64,000 bases of DNA, taken from contig CBDCOD010000024.1 in NCBI GenBank assembly GCA_965219665.1, positions 186,001-250,000 on the forward strand, given 5' to 3'. The translations under genes were made by a program, and so were the position numbers. Position 1 is the first letter of the stretch, and each line of letters opens with the position of its first letter. The notes under the pieces were generated by a model. The model was not told where the DNA came from. It ran no database searches and saw nothing but the letters and a program-made list of their open reading frames with translations. Source of the stretch: CBDCOD01 sp965219665. GTDB taxonomy: Bacteria; Pseudomonadota; Gammaproteobacteria; CAKMZV01. Positions 1-7,161 of this stretch are shown here, one piece after another.

Positions 1-15
1 TCAACCTTGCTAAAT

Positions 16-41
16 AGATTACTACTTTAGATTACTACTTT
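16..41. repeat. 13-bp perfect tandem duplication
   Basis: The 13-mer AGATTACTACTTT occurs twice, back to back (16-28 and 29-41), about 75 bases upstream of the HEPN gene. The copies are identical. It could be a replication-slippage duplication or a pair of regulator half-sites; nothing in view distinguishes these. Confidence 0.6.
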
Positions 42-114
42 GCCCTGACAAATAGTGTCACACGAGCAATTTTGAAACAGATAAAGAATTTATAACTTGG
101 AGGCAACTTAAAGG

Positions 115-567
115 ATGGATAAAGAAGCTCAGTTTTATGAAAAGATTAACCAACATCTTAGAGAAGTAGCGGCACGGCTTGCTCTATTCATAGAAAATGT
201 TCTATCATCTTTGTTTGATGATTGGTGGAGTAAAGCGGTTATAAATACTCTATCGTTCCAACAAAAAAAACGCTTGGAGCAAAAAAACATTACTTCACTA
301 AAAGGGCTGGACCTTGCTGCACTGCTTCGGGTTCTGGATCAGAATTGGTATCAGATTTCAAACAAACTGGGTTTAACACCAGAAGATCGTCATTTCGTCA
401 AAGAGATGCAAACCATTCGCAATCGTTGGGCACATGCCGATACGGAGGGGTTTGTGATTGACGATATATACCGAGATATAGACACTATTCAACGATTTGC
501 GACTGTCATTAAAGCAGATAAAAAATTCATTCAGGATTTGCAAGAAACAAAAGTAGGTAAGGCCTGA
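115..567 (+). CDS. HEPN-domain protein (Swt1-like), 3' end removed by IS insertion
   Basis: This 150-residue all-helical protein resembles the Swt1-like HEPN domain, which usually sits at the N-terminus of helicase or ATPase proteins or stands alone in defence loci. Residues 102-107 (RNRWAH) fit the R-X4-H motif of HEPN RNases. A GGAGG at 99-103 supports the ATG at 115. The stop codon TGA (565-567) is the first three bases of the inserted IS3-family element. Removing the element and one GGCC copy lets the frame run on for 15 codons (1785-1829) to a TAA at 1830-1832, so the intact protein was probably 165 residues. The motif is upstream of the break, so the shortened protein could still be active. 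Function is inferred from the fold only; no partner nuclease or helicase is in view. Confidence 0.6.
   Translation: MDKEAQFYEKINQHLREVAARLALFIENVLSSLFDDWWSKAVINTLSFQQKKRLEQKNITSLKGLDLAALLRVLDQNWYQISNKLGLTPEDRHFVKEMQTIRNRWAHADTEGFVIDDIYRDIDTIQRFATVIKADKKFIQDLQETKVGKA
561..564. repeat. Target-site duplication, left copy (GGCC); right copy at 1781-1784
   Basis: GGCC directly precedes the left inverted repeat of the IS and is repeated directly after the right one. A 3-5 bp duplication is normal for IS3-family insertion. The intact pair indicates a simple insertion with no later flanking deletion. Confidence 0.8.
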
Positions 568-621
568 GTTTTATGGACACGTTTTATGGTAAAAATGTAG
601 TATATTTAACTTAGGCGAAAA

Positions 622-918
622 ATGATGAGTAATCAACGATACACAGAAGATTTTAAGCGTGAAGCGGTGGCACAAATTGCTGAACATGGCTATAAGATTA
701 AAGACGTTTCTGAACGATTAGGCGTAAGTGATAAAAGCCTATATGCTTGGTGCAAACGCTACGCTAATCCCAGCCCGCTTACACAAGATAATGCGCAGTT
801 ACAACTCGAGGTTGCTCGTTTGAAGAAGCAATTAAAACGTGTTGAGCAGGAGCGTCAAATATTAAAGGAGGCCGCGCAGTTCTTTGCCAGCGAGTCAAAG
901 AACGTTACGCGTTCATAA
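622..918 (+). CDS. IS3-family transposase OrfA
   Basis: OrfA is 98 residues. Residues 4-45 are a helix-turn-helix DNA-binding region (RYTEDFKREAV, then GVSDKSLYAW), and residues 56-85 form a leucine-zipper-like coiled coil rich in Leu, Lys and Glu. It binds the element ends and regulates the full transposase. Two ATGs are adjacent (622 and 625), so the start is uncertain by one codon. The last part of the gene overlaps the upstream open extension of the orfB frame. That arrangement is needed for the OrfAB fusion made by ribosomal frameshifting near 897-900. Confidence 0.88.
   Translation: MMSNQRYTEDFKREAVAQIAEHGYKIKDVSERLGVSDKSLYAWCKRYANPSPLTQDNAQLQLEVARLKKQLKRVEQERQILKEAAQFFASESKNVTRS
897..900 (+). 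other. Candidate -1 frameshift site (A AAG) for OrfAB
   Basis: The orfA lysine codon AAG (residue 93) is preceded by A, giving the slippery string A-AAG. A -1 slip here reads on as ERYAFIKSRTKRF and then into orfB, which is what the start of an IS3-family OrfB normally looks like. The site is inferred from family behaviour and frame geometry. Confidence 0.5.
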
Positions 919-944
919 AATCTCGGACTAAACGGTTCCCCACC

Positions 945-1775
945 ATGCTATTATGCAAGGTTATGCAAGTATCTCGTAGCGGTTATTACCGCTGGCTAGC
1001 ACACCCTCATAGCTTTAGAGATTTAGAGGATAAGCGCTTAAGTCTTAAGATCAGGCAACACTGGGAAAATAGCTATGGTTATTATGGCTACCGCAATATT
1101 TATCAAGATATGTTAGATTCTGGCAACTATTGCGGCCGTGATAGAGTTTTAAGGCTGATGCAGAAAATGGGCATTAGGGCGCAATTTGCGCTTAAAAAGC
1201 CTCGCTTAAAAAAAGGCGAACAGCATGTTCTAGCCCCAAATATTCTTAAGCGTCAGTTTGTAGCAACGGTTCCCAATCAATGGTGGGTCAGCGACATTAC
1301 CTATATAAAAACAGGTGAAGGTTGGTTGTTTTTGACCACGGTATTAGACTTATTTTCTCGCAAAGTAGTTGGCTGGGACATGAGTCATCGTATTACAGAG
1401 GATGTTGTGATTAGAGCACTTAACATGGCTTATTTTCGTAGAAAACCTACAAATTCGGTCTATGTGCATTCTGATCAAGGTTCGCAATATACCAGCAAAG
1501 CTTGTCAAAAGGCATTGGGTGAAATGCAATTAATCCCGAGTATGAGCCGTAAGGGGAATTGCTGGGACAATGCTGTTGCTGAAAGTTTTTTTGCCAACTT
1601 AAAAAAGGAGTTAATTGGTAAAAAGGTCTATAAAACAAGGCAAGATGCTAAGCAAAGTATTTTTGGTTATATTGAAATGTTTTATAATCCAATCAGGCGG
1701 CACACATTCAACAATCGGGTAGCACCGAATGTGCTAGAAGAGCAATATTTTGCGAAACTAAAAACTGTCTACTAA
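945..1775 (+). CDS. IS3-family transposase OrfB (DDE integrase core)
   Basis: OrfB carries an HTH_21-like segment near residues 24-75 (GYYGYRNIY) followed by an RNase H-fold integrase core. The catalytic triad is visible: D117 in WVSDITY, D177 in HSDQGSQY and E213 in AVAESFF, with exactly 35 residues between the last two, as expected for D-D(35)E. The C-terminal motif around YNPIRRHTF is also typical. The first ATG in the frame (945) is probably not the real start, because the frame is open upstream and the active enzyme is the OrfAB fusion. There is no sign of decay. Confidence 0.92.
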   Translation: MLLCKVMQVSRSGYYRWLAHPHSFRDLEDKRLSLKIRQHWENSYGYYGYRNIYQDMLDSGNYCGRDRVLRLMQKMGIRAQFALKKPRLKKGEQHVLAPNILKRQFVATVPNQWWVSDITYIKTGEGWLFLTTVLDLFSRKVVGWDMSHRITEDVVIRALNMAYFRRKPTNSVYVHSDQGSQYTSKACQKALGEMQLIPSMSRKGNCWDNAVAESFFANLKKELIGKKVYKTRQDAKQSIFGYIEMFYNPIRRHTFNNRVAPNVLEEQYFAKLKTVY

Positions 1776-1780
1776 ACTCA

Positions 1781-1940
1781 GGCCGCACCATACAGCCATT
1801 TATTTCAAGATATTAAACTATGTATAATATAAATGACAAATAAAGAACTGATTCTGGTCTGTGATATCCATTATCAGTGAATAATCATGCAATGATTAAT
1901 TGTTAACAGTCTTGGATCGCGCGTAAATTAGAGTGAATCA
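1781..1940 (+). other. Intergenic region: severed tail of the HEPN gene and a hairpin
   Basis: After the right GGCC copy, 1785-1832 is the detached last 15 codons and stop of the HEPN gene. Further on, 1882-1898 is a perfect 7-bp inverted repeat (TAATCAT, loop GCA, ATGATTA) with no T-run after it, so it is more like an operator than a terminator. GTTAACA at 1901-1907 weakly resembles an integron core site, but no convincing attC fold lies around it. No clear promoter or strong ribosome-binding site for the gene at 1941 is visible. Confidence 0.45.
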
Positions 1941-2387
1941 ATGAAACAAGAAATATTTTTAAAGGCTATTTGCGAGATCTCGAGAAAAGGAGTGCCTACT
2001 GGCTTCACAGGTCTAGGTATTATATTAATAAATGAAGATATAGGGTCGCTACCAATTTCACCTCTTCTAAGTGAAGATGGCTTTCATACAGAAAATTTAG
2101 ATGCTAAGGCTGTTGTCAATTTCCTATTTTCCATTTCTAACACTAAAGATAAAAGACATGATGGGTTTCATGTTGTCAGTGGAGACTCTCGGCTCTTAAA
2201 AATATCACAATACTTCAGCCCCCTAATACCTAAAGGTTTTGATGGAACGGTATTTGATGTGGGTGCGAGATATCGCACAGCTCAATACGGCTCACTATAT
2301 GAGAATGTAACGTCAATCATCGTTGTTAGCCAAAAGGGAGAAGTTTCTATTGCAAAAAAAGGAGTTGTGGAGTTGCTCGTTACATGA
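1941..2387 (+). CDS. DisA_N/DAC-like nucleotide cyclase domain protein
   Basis: This 148-residue protein has the layout of a stand-alone diadenylate cyclase (DAC/DisA_N) domain. The segment HDGF (D74-G75-F76) sits where DAC enzymes have D-G-A. GARYRTA (R110-Y111-R112) sits where they have G-T-R-H-R-A. TSIIVVSQKGEVSIAKKG (residues 124-141) matches the strand region that follows. The spacing between the two motifs (36 residues) is close to the usual value. Both catalytic motifs are altered (A to F, H to Y), so it may make a different nucleotide signal or have low activity. Its stop overlaps the next start (ATGA), so it is translationally coupled to a Cap15-like receptor. I infer that it makes, or senses through, a cyclic nucleotide for that effector. 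Sure of the fold family, not of the activity. Confidence 0.68.
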   Translation: MKQEIFLKAICEISRKGVPTGFTGLGIILINEDIGSLPISPLLSEDGFHTENLDAKAVVNFLFSISNTKDKRHDGFHVVSGDSRLLKISQYFSPLIPKGFDGTVFDVGARYRTAQYGSLYENVTSIIVVSQKGEVSIAKKGVVELLVT

Positions 2388-3049
2388 ATCAAACAGAAGT
2401 AAAAATATTTGCGACCGGATCAATTGTAATTGGCGCTATCGTTTGGATCATTCCTTTTTTGTTCAGCAGTTTTGAGGTTCTCTCTCTTGAAAGCCTTAAA
2501 TTCATCAACTTAGGAATTACGATTACTGGACTATTTTGGTTTTCATATTTTAAGTGGGCCTGGAAATGGGACTATATAAGAAAGCTTTTGTATCGGCCAA
2601 ACCTAAACGGAACATGGTTGGGTGAATTTGAATCTGATTGGACAAATGATCAGGGCCAAGTAAACCCACCAAAAAGGTTTGTTCTCGTTATTCGTCAGCA
2701 CTGGTTTACTATATCTGTAAGAGCTTTTACAAACATACAAAAAACGGAATCGTACGTGGAAACTCTTATGCTAGATGACAATAAGGGTACAAAGCTTCTT
2801 GCTTACCTATTTTCTGAAAAGCGCTCAAGAACTGGTGAGCATGGCTCAAGACAAGGAGCTGCGGAGTTAGATCTAGTAGAAACAGAAGTAAATAAGTTAG
2901 AAGGTCACTTTTGGACACAAGCAGGGACACGTGGATATATTCGGGTAAAACAAATATCTAGCAATGACCACATGGACTCTTTTGAGCAAGCAGAGAATAA
3001 GTGGTCAGATAGTGCTTGCTGGGAATCAATTCAGGGCAGCAACTGTTAA
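2384..3049 (+). CDS. Cap15-like effector: two transmembrane helices plus beta-barrel cyclic-dinucleotide receptor
   Basis: The N-terminus has two hydrophobic helices (about residues 9-27 and 40-59), and the rest is beta-rich, beginning YRPNLNGTWLGEFES. The P-x-L-x-G-x-W-x-G entry, the IRQHWFTISV strand and LEGHFWTQAGTRGYI fit the SMODS-associated 2TM-beta family (Cap15). Members of that family bind a cyclic dinucleotide made by a CD-NTase and disrupt the inner membrane in CBASS phage defence. Here the partner is the DAC-like gene directly upstream (4-bp overlap), not a CD-NTase. The length of 221 residues suits the family. The stop codon TAA lies inside the 5' box of an attC-like site, as is common in tightly packed integron cassettes. 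The effector role is inferred from the family. Confidence 0.75.
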   Translation: MNQTEVKIFATGSIVIGAIVWIIPFLFSSFEVLSLESLKFINLGITITGLFWFSYFKWAWKWDYIRKLLYRPNLNGTWLGEFESDWTNDQGQVNPPKRFVLVIRQHWFTISVRAFTNIQKTESYVETLMLDDNKGTKLLAYLFSEKRSRTGEHGSRQGAAELDLVETEVNKLEGHFWTQAGTRGYIRVKQISSNDHMDSFEQAENKWSDSACWESIQGSNC

Positions 3050-3113
3050 CAAGTTGCTGCACACGGAAAAATTACTCGCTACGCTCCCCATTTTCCGGTG
3101 AGCAAGGCGTTAT
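3046..3113 (+). other. Integron attC-like recombination site
   Basis: The sequence can fold like an attC site. The outer boxes TAAC (3047-3050) and GTTA (3109-3112) pair. Unpaired AAG and GGC follow. Then TTGCT pairs with AGCAA, CAC with GTG, and GGAAAA with TTTTCC, with single extrahelical bases on the arms and a terminal loop of about 20 bases. The motif GCGTTATG at the 3' end is typical of attC right boxes. The site lies exactly between the stop of the Cap15-like gene and the next gene, where a cassette boundary should be. No integron integrase is in the window. Confidence 0.65.
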
Positions 3114-3141
3114 GTGTCTCATTCATGCAAAGGAAGAAAGT

Positions 3142-3990
3142 ATGTCAATGTACGAGCTTGAAACAAAGTTAGATGAAGAATTAAATAAAAATAAAAAGGA
3201 TTGTGATCGATTTGTAGTTGAAGACATATGCACTGAAATTCTATCTGGCAAAAATACTCCAACCAGACTAATTAAGAAAATATACGAATATATCGATAAT
3301 GGGCTAATAGAATTGCGGGGGAGTTTTCCCTATGATAAGTTAAGGTCACACAACAATTCACCTTTTAATATCTTTGCAAAGCAAGCTCAATACGATCATA
3401 TAACTGATATTCTTTTTATGAGTTATATTACTGACACTCCAGAGGCATTTTCCATAATTGCAAATTATCTGCGTAAACAAAAAAATAGTGAAGAATCTAT
3501 TCGAAGAAACCTTGATGAAATGTCAAACCCCAGTACGAATGAATATAAGACTTGCTTAAATAGTTTTAGAAATGATGCCATGCCAAAAAGTCTGTATATC
3601 ACCAAAAAATTTTCTAACAAAATTTTTTGTAAAGAGATACTAAAGATGAGGCGTCACCTTAGAGCAGGATATAATTTATTTTCTAAAGTTGATGAATTAT
3701 TGTTTGATTTTAAGTTGCCAAGAATTAGTGTTATAGATATTAATGAATATGACTATTGGAGAATAGTATTCTACATTAAACTTTCCTGTTCGGAGTTTAA
3801 TGAAAGAATTGCTATTGTTAATCATCTACAAGGTGTACAAGGTGGAAATATGATTGATGACATAGCGAAAGAGTTTGTGTCTTCAAGATCTGGATTTTTC
3901 ACAAGAAATATTTGTCCAAAATTTTACAAACAACTCTGGATAAATAGAGTGAAATATGTTCGCCGTGAAATAATCGGATACATCACATAA
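3142..3990 (+). CDS. Hypothetical protein on a putative integron cassette
   Basis: I do not recognise this 282-residue protein. It is Lys/Asn/Ile-rich and appears helical, with no signal peptide or membrane helix. Notable stretches are EEELNKNKKDCDRF-type charged sequence near the N-terminus and a C-terminal basic segment ending VKYVRREIIGYIT. Two upstream in-frame ATGs exist (3016 and 3112). I chose 3142 because AGGAAG at 3131-3136 is well placed, and because the earlier starts lie before or at the attC crossover. It is flanked by attC-like sequence on both sides, so it is probably a single-gene cassette. Its base composition is more AT-rich than the pepN-nuo region to the right. Confidence 0.6.
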   Translation: MSMYELETKLDEELNKNKKDCDRFVVEDICTEILSGKNTPTRLIKKIYEYIDNGLIELRGSFPYDKLRSHNNSPFNIFAKQAQYDHITDILFMSYITDTPEAFSIIANYLRKQKNSEESIRRNLDEMSNPSTNEYKTCLNSFRNDAMPKSLYITKKFSNKIFCKEILKMRRHLRAGYNLFSKVDELLFDFKLPRISVIDINEYDYWRIVFYIKLSCSEFNERIAIVNHLQGVQGGNMIDDIAKEFVSSRSGFFTRNICPKFYKQLWINRVKYVRREIIGYIT

Positions 3991-4045
3991 CAAAGCACTC
4001 CAGCGTCCGCCACCGAGCGCCGCTCCTTCAGGGCGGGGAGGATGT
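3985..4045 (+). other. Truncated attC-like site (5' half) at the end of the accessory region
   Basis: The stop of the preceding gene lies in ACATAAC (3985-3991), followed by AAAGCACTCCAGCG, which looks like the 5' arm of an attC. The expected 3' arm and GCGTTAT box are not found; instead GC-rich sequence (GGGCGGGGAGG) is followed by ordinary intergenic DNA leading to pepN. I read it as a decayed or deleted attC marking the right edge of former cassette DNA. Confidence 0.4.
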
Positions 4046-4125
4046 CAACTATTTTAGTCAACAAGATCTATTTCAGATGTTAATCTTTGGAAACGCTTGT
4101 CCATTTCGGACACGGATATTAAAAA

Positions 4126-6639
4126 ATGGTTAGATTGCAAGATTATGAGCCTTTTGCTTGGCAGTTAGAGAGCGTAGATTTAGATTTTCGTATTTTTGAT
4201 GAGAAGGCGGTGGTGCATAGCACGTTGTCTTTTCAATCACGCAGTGATGGGGGAGCGTTGGTGCTGTATGGGGAGGATTTGGCGCTGCAACATATTTCCT
4301 GCAATGGGGTGCAACTACGCGATACGGATTATTCTGTGCAGGGCGGCGCGCTGACCATTCATCATGCACCTTCTGTCTGTGTTGTGGATACGATAGTGCA
4401 TTTAGATCCAGATAGCAATACACGATTAGATGGTTTGTATCGCTCGCATGGCTTGTATTGCACCCAATGTGAGGCACAGGGTTTTCGGCGTATCACTTTT
4501 TTTCCTGACCGCCCTGATGTGTCCAGCGTTTATACGGTGCGTATTGAGGCAGATAAAATCAAAAACCCCCTACTGCTGAGTAATGGCAATTGTATTGAGC
4601 AAGGCGATTTAGAGGGCAATCGCCACTATGCAGTATTCCATGACCCGCACCGCAAACCCTCGTATTTGTTTGCACTGGTTGCAGGTGATTTGGCTAGCAG
4701 GGAGCGCACCTTCACAACGACAGATGGGCGTTCGGTTTCCTTGAAAATTCACGCAGAAGTGCAGCATATAGAAAAATGTCATTTTGCGTTAGATGCCCTT
4801 ATTGCCTCGATGCGTTGGGACGAGAGGCGTTTTGACTTACAGTATGATTTGGATGTATTCCATATAGTAGCAGTGGATTATTTTAATTCGGGCGCAATGG
4901 AGAATAAAGGGCTTAATATATTCAATACCAAGTTGGTGTACGCTGACCCTGAGATTGCTACAGACGCAGATTATGAGCGGGTAGAGGCAGTGGTGGCGCA
5001 TGAATATTTTCATAACTGGACGGGCAACCGAGTCACCTGTCGTGATTGGCTGCAGTTGACCTTGAAGGAGGGATTGACTGTGTTCCGCGATCAGGAATTC
5101 ACTGCTGATGAGCGTGATGCGGGGATAAAGCGTGTGGAGGATGCTAAACTATTATTTGAGCATCAATTTTTAGAGGATGCAGGTGCGTTAGCGCACCCGA
5201 TTAGACCGCGCTCCTACGAATCGGTTAATAATCTCTACACTGTGACAGTATATGAAAAAGGTGGCGAAGTGGTTCGGTTATATCAAACTTTGTTAGGGAA
5301 AAAGGGCTTTGCGAAAGGCTTGCAGCATTATTTAAAAAAGCACGATGGTACGGGGGCAACCGTTGAGGATTTTTGCCAGTCAATGGGTGAGGCAAATGGG
5401 CAGGACTTGTCTGCTTTATTGAGATGGTATGATCAGGTAGGCACACCACAGTTGACATTGACGACTGAGCATAAAGGGGGCAGTTTGCATATTCAGCTCA
5501 GTCAAGATCAGCAGCCACCTGTCCCAATCCCCTTTGTGTATGGCGTGCTCAATGCAGATGGAACGCCAGCAGGCGTAGAAGCTATGGAAGTATTAGAAGA
5601 GCATGCAATGCAGTGGTGCATTAAGGATGTTACTGCTGATGCGGTGCTATCACCCTTGCGCGGTTTGAGTGCGCCTGTAAAGTTAAAATGGGATGCGCGG
5701 CTGGATGAATGGCTGCATTTACTGCGTTACGATAGCGATGATTACAATCGTTGGGCAGCAGCACAGCAAGCCTATCATGCCATATTAGTGCGTGAAGAAG
5801 GTGAGGCGTTGATAGTGTCAGCATTGCAGCATATATTGCAAGATGATAGCATTCGCCCGCGGTTGCGCAGTTTATTGCTTACATTGCCCAGCATTCGCAG
5901 TTTATTATGCTCAGCGCCAGTAGATAGGCTCTGTGAGCGCACTATTCAATGGAAGACGCAATTATCACAAGCTTTATTGCCTGATTGGCAAAATCAGTAT
6001 GACCGAGCGTGTGCCGCGTTGCCTGATATATACACGCCAGATAAAGAGTCGGTAGGCTGGCGTTCTTTGAAAAATACAGCGCTGCACTATTGGGCGCTTA
6101 GTGATGTGCAATGTGCCAGTGAGCAGTATGATAATGCGCGCAATATGACGGATAGGATGGGTGCGATGCAGGCAATCTTAGCCAGGCCTAAACAACACTG
6201 TGCGCGCCGTGAGCAAATATTGCAGGACTTTTATGATCGTTACCAGCATGAGCCACTGATGGTTGATAGGTGGTTTAATTTATCTGTTAGTATGCCTCAT
6301 TCAGTAGCATTGGAGTATTTTAAGGTACTGCTAAATCATGTTGACTATGACTGTAAGCTGCCTAATAGGGTCCGCGCGCTTATTGGGGGACTGATGGCAA
6401 ACCCTTATGCGTTTCATGAAGCAAGTGGTTCTGCCTATGCACTGGTGGCAGACACCTTGCTGCAAGTAGATGTGTCCAATCCACAGACGGCAGCGAGGTT
6501 GTTTACACAGTTTGACGGCATACAGCATCTGGATGCAGCGCGCCAATCTAAGGTGCAAAGCGCACTACAATCAGTACTACCTCAGCTATCTCCTAATAGT
6601 GGCGATCACGTGCGCAAGGTACTCAAAAGTATAGAGTGA
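4126..6639 (+). CDS. pepN: Aminopeptidase N (M1 family zinc metallopeptidase)
   Basis: PepN removes N-terminal residues from peptides in the cytoplasm during late protein breakdown. The GAMENKG exopeptidase motif lies about 30 residues before the zinc site HEYFH (residues 292-296), and the third zinc ligand is the Glu of LKEGL about 19 residues on. The order is an N-terminal beta domain, the thermolysin-like catalytic domain, a small beta domain, and a long helical C-terminal domain from about residue 540. At 837 residues it is slightly shorter than E. coli PepN (870). The ATG at 4126 gives the expected N-terminus but has no strong ribosome-binding site. It is the first conserved gene after the accessory region and is separated from nuoA by 165 bases. 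Confidence 0.95.
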   Translation: MVRLQDYEPFAWQLESVDLDFRIFDEKAVVHSTLSFQSRSDGGALVLYGEDLALQHISCNGVQLRDTDYSVQGGALTIHHAPSVCVVDTIVHLDPDSNTRLDGLYRSHGLYCTQCEAQGFRRITFFPDRPDVSSVYTVRIEADKIKNPLLLSNGNCIEQGDLEGNRHYAVFHDPHRKPSYLFALVAGDLASRERTFTTTDGRSVSLKIHAEVQHIEKCHFALDALIASMRWDERRFDLQYDLDVFHIVAVDYFNSGAMENKGLNIFNTKLVYADPEIATDADYERVEAVVAHEYFHNWTGNRVTCRDWLQLTLKEGLTVFRDQEFTADERDAGIKRVEDAKLLFEHQFLEDAGALAHPIRPRSYESVNNLYTVTVYEKGGEVVRLYQTLLGKKGFAKGLQHYLKKHDGTGATVEDFCQSMGEANGQDLSALLRWYDQVGTPQLTLTTEHKGGSLHIQLSQDQQPPVPIPFVYGVLNADGTPAGVEAMEVLEEHAMQWCIKDVTADAVLSPLRGLSAPVKLKWDARLDEWLHLLRYDSDDYNRWAAAQQAYHAILVREEGEALIVSALQHILQDDSIRPRLRSLLLTLPSIRSLLCSAPVDRLCERTIQWKTQLSQALLPDWQNQYDRACAALPDIYTPDKESVGWRSLKNTALHYWALSDVQCASEQYDNARNMTDRMGAMQAILARPKQHCARREQILQDFYDRYQHEPLMVDRWFNLSVSMPHSVALEYFKVLLNHVDYDCKLPNRVRALIGGLMANPYAFHEASGSAYALVADTLLQVDVSNPQTAARLFTQFDGIQHLDAARQSKVQSALQSVLPQLSPNSGDHVRKVLKSIE

Positions 6640-6692
6640 AGCAGCTGCATAGCAGCTTGGCGTGATGGCAGTATGAAGGGTTATTTGCTTCT

Positions 6693-6702
6693 GGGGGGGG
6701 GG
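6693..6702 (+). repeat. G10 homopolymer in the pepN-nuoA intergenic region
   Basis: Ten consecutive G bases lie about 100 bases upstream of nuoA, inside the 165-base gap that should hold the complex I operon promoter. No convincing -35/-10 pair could be assigned around it by eye. A tract this long can slip and, if close to a promoter element, could vary transcription. Confidence 0.5.
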
Positions 6703-6804
6703 AGGATAGAAGTTTATAATTGTTCGTGTTGGGGCAATGTATTTTGCTTAGCATAGAAGCGGCTTACAGCGTAAAATACCCGCCTTGTATGGAATAAAAC
6801 GATT

Positions 6805-7161
6805 ATGTTGTTTGAGTATTTACCAATTTTAGTTTTTATAGCACTGGGCATTGGCTTTGGCATTGGTCCTATTGTGGCTGGCTACTTGCTGGCGCCGCAT
6901 AAGCCAGACCTGCAGAAAACCTCGCCCTATGAATGCGGATTTGAGGCATTTGAGGATGCTCGGATGAAATTTGATGTTCGCTTTTATTTGGTTGCGATTT
7001 TGTTTATCATTTTTGATTTGGAGATTGCTTTTCTTTTCCCATGGGCAGTATCATTAGACACTGTTGGGGCAGCAGCTTATGTTGCCATGGCAATTTTTTT
7101 GCTTATTCTAACGATTGGCTTTATCTATGAATGGAAGAAGGGGGCATTAGAATGGGAATAG
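6805..7161 (+). CDS. nuoA: NADH-quinone oxidoreductase subunit A
   Basis: A small membrane subunit of complex I, 118 residues with three transmembrane helices (about 6-28, 62-82 and 88-110). It carries the conserved loop SPYECGFEAFEDARMKFDVRFY, seen as YECGFE followed by FDVRFYLVAI, which contributes to the quinone-site region. It is the first gene of the nuo operon. Its last 10 bases overlap the start of nuoB (ATG at 7152), so the two are translationally coupled. Confidence 0.97.
   Translation: MLFEYLPILVFIALGIGFGIGPIVAGYLLAPHKPDLQKTSPYECGFEAFEDARMKFDVRFYLVAILFIIFDLEIAFLFPWAVSLDTVGAAAYVAMAIFLLILTIGFIYEWKKGALEWE

Larger units (their letters stand above)
565..1780 (+). mobile_element. Complete IS3-family insertion sequence, 1216 bp
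   Basis: The element is bounded by imperfect inverted repeats. The left end starts TGAGTTTTATGGACA; the right end, read inward on the minus strand, starts TGAGTTTAGTAGACA. It has the TGA...TCA ends common in this family and is flanked by 4-bp GGCC duplications. It carries orfA (helix-turn-helix plus leucine-zipper-like region) and orfB (DDE integrase core) in different frames, the standard IS3 layout with a programmed -1 frameshift. Both orfs look intact, so the element may still be mobile. I think it is closest to the IS51-like group, but that is from memory of the proteins, not a search. Confidence 0.9.

Noticed and set aside
1882..1907. Left attC for the cyclase-effector cassette
   Set aside because: The hairpin and GTTAACA do not form the box-and-spacer pattern of an attC, so the left boundary of the cassette is left open.
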